Shown here: one piece after another, positions 22,647-27,078 of the stretch
Layout: each line of letters begins with the position of its first letter
Position numbering within the stretch: the first letter of the stretch is position 1
NCBI GenBank assembly: GCA_964535315.1
Contig: CAZHTS010000062.1
Coordinates: 1 to 27,078, forward strand
Direction: 5' to 3'
DNA length: 27,078 nt
Origin: CAZHTS01 sp964535315
GTDB taxonomy: Bacteria; Chloroflexota; Anaerolineae; Anaerolineales; Anaerolineaceae
Made by a program: the position numbers and the translations under genes
The notes under the pieces: model-generated
Seen by the model: the letters and a program-made list of their open reading frames with translations, nothing else
Told to the model about the DNA's origin: nothing
Database searches by the model: none

Positions 22647-23492
22647 ATGGAGACGTTAAAAGATAAGGTCGTGCTGGTGACGGGGGCAAGCCGCGGGGTA
22701 GGCAGGGGGATTGCGAAGGGGCTGGGGGAGGCGGGCGCCATTGTTTATCTTAGCGGGCGAACGGAAACGGGTGAGGGCCTGCCGGACTTTCTCAAAGAGA
22801 CGGGTATCTGGCAAACGGCGGCGGAAGTCAACCAGTTGGGCGGAACGGGCATTGCGCATCCATGCGATCACGCCAAGGATAGTGAGGTAGACGCTCTGTT
22901 TCAAAGGATTGTGGCGGAACAGGGCCGGTTGGATGTGCTGGTGAATAATGCCTGGGGCGGCAGCTGGCACGCAACGCAGGGCTATTTTTTCAACACGCCA
23001 TTCTGGGAACAGCCGGTGTCCCTTTGGGACGACAACTTCACGGTGGGTTTGCGCTCGGATTATTACGCCAGCCGGCTGGCGGCTCAACTAATGGTCGGGC
23101 AAAAAAGCGGCCTGATCGTCAATATCTCTTATTACGGTGGGCGGCGTTATTTCAACAACGTGGCTTACGGCGTCAATAAGGCGGCCATCGACCGCCTGTC
23201 CGCCGACACGGCGCTGGAGTTGAAGCCGCATGGCGTGGCGGTTGTTTCGCTTTACCCCGGTCAGGTCAGCACCGAGGGGATGCTGGCGTATGCCAGAGCC
23301 AACCCGGCCATCGACCTGAATGAATTTGAAACGCCGCAGTTTGTCGGCCGGTGTATCGCCGCCCTGGCGCTGGATGAGACCATCCTGAACAGGAGCGGCG
23401 AGATTCTGATTACGGCTGAGGTCGGCGAGCAATACGGCATCCGCGATGTGAACGGCAACCAGCCGAAATCGCAGCGGGCGAAGCTGTGGTAA
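22647..23492 (+). CDS. Short-chain dehydrogenase/reductase (DHRS1-like)
   Basis: This 281-residue NAD(P)-dependent oxidoreductase has a Rossmann fold. The cofactor motif is TGASRGVGRG (12-21), with YLSGRTETGEG after the second strand, and NNAWGG at 100-105 supports the central sheet. The catalytic set is S161, Y174 and K178 (YGVNK, the YxxxK motif). The spacing and the NNAWGG form resemble the DHRS1 branch. Substrate cannot be told. AGGAG lies 7 bases ahead of the ATG and immediately after the T-tract of the terminator. No separate promoter is clear, so expression may depend on readthrough or on a promoter inside the AraC gene. The aldo/keto reductase starts 46 bases downstream. Confidence 0.92.
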   Translation: METLKDKVVLVTGASRGVGRGIAKGLGEAGAIVYLSGRTETGEGLPDFLKETGIWQTAAEVNQLGGTGIAHPCDHAKDSEVDALFQRIVAEQGRLDVLVNNAWGGSWHATQGYFFNTPFWEQPVSLWDDNFTVGLRSDYYASRLAAQLMVGQKSGLIVNISYYGGRRYFNNVAYGVNKAAIDRLSADTALELKPHGVAVVSLYPGQVSTEGMLAYARANPAIDLNEFETPQFVGRCIAALALDETILNRSGEILITAEVGEQYGIRDVNGNQPKSQRAKLW

Positions 23493-23538
23493 GATTCTAA
23501 AAAGACATCTCCGGAGAATGATCTGATAGGAGGAAGCC

Positions 23539-24516
23539 ATGGAATACGTGCGATTGGGGTCGACCGGTTTGAAAGTGTCGCGCATTTGCCTGGGCTGTAT
23601 GAGCTACGGCGGGCCGACTGAGCGCTGGCAGTGGGCGCTGGAAGAAGAGCAAAGCCGGCCTTTTATCCGCCAGGCCCTGGACTTGGGGATCAATTTCTTT
23701 GATACGGCTGACTTTTACTCGAACGGGCAGAGTGAGATCGTGGTCGGCCGGGCGCTTCGTGATTTTGCCAGCCGGGATGAGGTGGTGATTGCCACCAAGG
23801 TGTATTTTAACATGGGGCCGGGGCCCAACGACTGCGGCCTCTCTCGAAAACACATCCTCAGTGCGATTGACGCCAGCCTCAAACGCCTGGGAACGGATTA
23901 CGTCGACCTGTACCAGATTCACCGCTGGGACTACGAAACCCCGATTGAAGAAACCCTGGAAGCCCTGCATGACGTGGTGCGGGCGGGTAAGGCGCGCTAT
24001 ATCGGCGCGTCTTCGATGTACGCCTGGCAGTTTGCCAAGGCGCTCTACACCGCCGACCTGCACGGCTGGACGCGTTTTGCTTGCATGCAGCCGTATTACA
24101 ACCTGGCATACCGGGAAGAGGAGCGCGAAATGTTGCCGCTCTGCCAGGATCAGGGGATTGGCGTGATCCCCTGGTCGCCGCTGGCCCGGGGGAGGTTGGC
24201 TCGTAAACCGTCGAAAGAGCAGAGCGAGACGCTGCGCGCCCAGACTGACGCCTTTGGTAAACGGCTGTATTCGGACGAAGACCTGTCGGTGATGCAGCGG
24301 GTGAGCGATGTGGCCGAGGAGCGCGGGCTGCCCATGGCCCAGGTGGCTTTGGCGTGGATGTTCTCCAAACCGGTGGTGAGCGCGCCCATTATCGGCGCAA
24401 CCAAACCGCACCACCTGGATGACGCCGCCGCGGCCCTTTCCGTGCGGCTCAGCCCGGAGGAAATCCGGCGCCTGGAAGAGGTCTATCAGCCGCACCCGGT
24501 GTTGGGACTTTCGTAA
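23539..24516 (+). CDS. Aldo/keto reductase
   Basis: This 325-residue NADPH-dependent oxidoreductase has a TIM-barrel fold. The catalytic tetrad is visible as D55 and Y60 (FFDTADFYSNGQSE), K87 (IATKVY) and H128 (LYQIHRWD). The cofactor end shows IGVIPWSPLARGRL and IIGATKPHHLDDA. It starts MEYVRLGSTGLKVSRICLGC, typical of the YajO/Tas-like branch, and is of normal length. AGGAGG lies 7 bases ahead of the ATG, the best ribosome-binding site in this part of the window. The SDR is just upstream and the MBL-fold gene 60 bases downstream, so the three may be cotranscribed. Substrate unknown; a carbonyl or sugar aldehyde is likely from the family. Confidence 0.95.
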   Translation: MEYVRLGSTGLKVSRICLGCMSYGGPTERWQWALEEEQSRPFIRQALDLGINFFDTADFYSNGQSEIVVGRALRDFASRDEVVIATKVYFNMGPGPNDCGLSRKHILSAIDASLKRLGTDYVDLYQIHRWDYETPIEETLEALHDVVRAGKARYIGASSMYAWQFAKALYTADLHGWTRFACMQPYYNLAYREEEREMLPLCQDQGIGVIPWSPLARGRLARKPSKEQSETLRAQTDAFGKRLYSDEDLSVMQRVSDVAEERGLPMAQVALAWMFSKPVVSAPIIGATKPHHLDDAAAALSVRLSPEEIRRLEEVYQPHPVLGLS

Positions 24517-24576
24517 TCTACCGGCGCCGGGGCGTACGATCTCACGCATGGGAATTTACATCGAAGAAGGTGACGT

Positions 24577-25461
24577 ATGTATGAACTCGTCCAGCTTGGA
24601 GAGAAAACGTATTCCATCGAGTCGCCGGCCAAAATGGGGGTGTACCGGCTCGACGAGCGGGAAGTGTGCCTGATCGACAGCGGCAACGATAAGGACGCGG
24701 CGAAGAAGGTGCAGAATATCCTGGCCGAAAGGGGCTGGACGCTGCGCTTCATCCTCAATACGCATTCCAACGCCGACCACGTGGGGGGCAACGCCGCCCT
24801 GCAGCAGCGCCTGGGGGCGCCGGCCTACGCCAGCGGGATCGAAGCCTGTTTCAACCGTTTCCCCGTCCTGGAGCCCGCTTTTCTTTACGGCGGGTATCCG
24901 TGCAAGGCGCTGCGCAACAAATTCCTCATGGCGCAGCCCTCGCAGACGCAGGATCTCGAAGCGCTTGACCTGCCGCCGGGGCTGCAAATCCTCCCGCTGG
25001 CGGGCCATTACTTTGGCATGTTCGGCGTCAGGACGGAGGATGCGGTGTGGTTTCTGGCGGACTGTGTGATGGGTGAGACTGTCCTCAATAAGTATCACGT
25101 GTCGTTTATTTACGACGTGGCGGCCTATCTCGAAACCCTGGACAGGGTGGAGCAACTGGAGGGCAGGTGGTTCGTCCCGGCGCACGCCGCGGCGTGTGAA
25201 GACATTCGTCCGCTGGCGGCGGCCAACCGCAGCAAGGTGCTGGAGATCGTCGAGCGCATTGTGGCGCTCTGTGCGCAGCCGGTCACGAGCGAGGAAATCC
25301 TGAAGGGCCTTTTTGACGCCTACGGTCTGGCGCTGGATTGGAACCAGTACGTGCTGGTGGGCAGCACGCTGCGTTCGTATCTGGCCTATTTGCTGGATAC
25401 GAACCGCCTGACGGCGACGTTCAGCGAGAACCGCCTGGTGTGGTGCAGTAATACGCACTGA
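24577..25461 (+). CDS. Metallo-beta-lactamase-fold hydrolase with HxNxDH motif
   Basis: This 294-residue protein has the MBL fold. The metal motif reads THSNADHVGGN (62-72), so H63, D67 and H68 are present while the usual second histidine is N65. Later ligands are H144 (LAGHYFGMFG), D162 (FLADCVMG) and H203 (PAHA). The C-terminal 75 residues form a helical extension with a winged-helix-like look (VTSEEILKGLFDAYGL). GAAGG lies 6 bases before the ATG. The Asn replacement should weaken one metal site; related proteins with this motif form a known subgroup of uncharacterised hydrolases. Beta-lactamase activity is not implied. It ends a short run of three plus-strand genes, and the next gene has its own promoter. 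Confidence 0.88.
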   Translation: MYELVQLGEKTYSIESPAKMGVYRLDEREVCLIDSGNDKDAAKKVQNILAERGWTLRFILNTHSNADHVGGNAALQQRLGAPAYASGIEACFNRFPVLEPAFLYGGYPCKALRNKFLMAQPSQTQDLEALDLPPGLQILPLAGHYFGMFGVRTEDAVWFLADCVMGETVLNKYHVSFIYDVAAYLETLDRVEQLEGRWFVPAHAAACEDIRPLAAANRSKVLEIVERIVALCAQPVTSEEILKGLFDAYGLALDWNQYVLVGSTLRSYLAYLLDTNRLTATFSENRLVWCSNTH

Positions 25462-25665
25462 GGGTATTGGGGCGTTTCGAAATGGGCGCCCGCGCGCCGT
25501 CTTTGCGCAGGCGATGGTTCCTCCCTGGAATGTGTTGCTGGCAGGGGCGTGCGAAATTAACAGGGATTGGCAGGATTCGGAACGGGGGGAGGCAAGGCTG
25601 GCGGCAGAAGGGTGGGCTGTATTTGTGGAGACAGAGGTTCCAACCTATGTTTAAGGATATTCGTG

Positions 25666-25674
25666 TGTTAAAAT
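25666..25674 (+). promoter_or_regulatory. Extended -10 promoter of aspS
   Basis: TGTTAAAAT at 25666-25674 has the form TGnTAAAAT, an extended -10 with a hexamer one base from consensus. No good -35 box lies upstream. Transcription would begin near 25681, about 28 bases before the aspS ATG. The rest of the 247-base gap from 25462 shows no gene that I can support. Confidence 0.45.
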
Positions 25675-25708
25675 ACCTCTCGCATTTATCCGTTTGAGAG
25701 AGGTTCCC

Positions 25709-27078
<1,370 letters not shown>

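Noticed and set aside
23497..24549. 350-codon open frame antisense to the aldo/keto reductase
   Set aside because: The sense frame has the full catalytic tetrad and a strong ribosome-binding site; the antisense product is His/Arg/Pro-rich and resembles nothing known.
25676..25703. CCTCTC/GAGAGG hairpin over the aspS ribosome-binding site
   Set aside because: The 5' arm lies at or before the predicted transcription start, so it would not be in the mRNA; the stem is only six pairs.

Overview
The window looks like a chromosomal stretch from a moderately GC-rich bacterium, most likely a Chloroflexi/Anaerolineae-type heterotroph. This is inferred from gene content only: a MalT-like STAND/LuxR regulator, a sugar-binding lipoprotein with a Pro/Ala/Thr linker, plant-polysaccharide glycosidases, and aldo/keto and SDR reductases. 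No rRNA, tRNA or CRISPR array was recognised. No stretch above about 300 bases lacks a gene; the largest gaps are 1058-1271, 14685-14951 and 25462-25708.

Layout. (1) 2-1057: the 3' part of a zinc-ribbon DDE transposase, cut by the left edge. (2) 1272-4072: molybdenum hydroxylase large subunit plus [2Fe-2S] subunit, with no FAD subunit beside them. (3) 4117-5870, minus strand: an OmpR-type response regulator and its histidine kinase, overlapping by ATGA. (4) 6022-9124: a 71-residue protein of unknown function, divergent from a large MalT-like LuxR regulator. (5) 9252-13624: MFS exporter, FtsX-type permease and MacB/LolD-type ATPase in one tight operon. (6) 13647-22560: an L-arabinoside utilisation locus with a divergent LacI repressor. 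Its operon encodes a GH127 beta-L-arabinofuranosidase, a sugar-binding lipoprotein, two permeases, a GH51 alpha-L-arabinofuranosidase and an AraC/GyrI regulator, and ends in a clear intrinsic terminator. (7) 22647-25461: SDR, aldo/keto reductase and a metallo-beta-lactamase-fold protein. (8) 25709-27078: aspartyl-tRNA synthetase, cut by the right edge.

The best-resolved system is the arabinoside locus. The operon promoter has both consensus hexamers (TTGACA, 17 bp, TATAAT), and a perfect 16-bp palindrome with a central CpG lies just downstream. A 13/16 copy of that palindrome lies 158 bp away, in the spacer of a likely lacI promoter on the other strand. This predicts one repressor controlling both its own gene and the operon, possibly through a loop. 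Both glycosidases lack signal peptides, so short arabino-oligosaccharides are probably imported and then cut in the cytoplasm. A beta-specific and an alpha-specific arabinofuranosidase together suggest extensin-type (hydroxyproline-linked) arabino-oligosaccharides as substrate. The importer's ATPase is not encoded here. Two overlapping hairpins between the binding-protein and permease genes could let the binding protein be made in excess.

I did not find a clearly unprecedented system. The most open questions are the operator pair and its logic, the substrate of the paired arabinofuranosidases, the 71-residue orphan beside the MalT-like regulator, and the two-subunit molybdenum hydroxylase.
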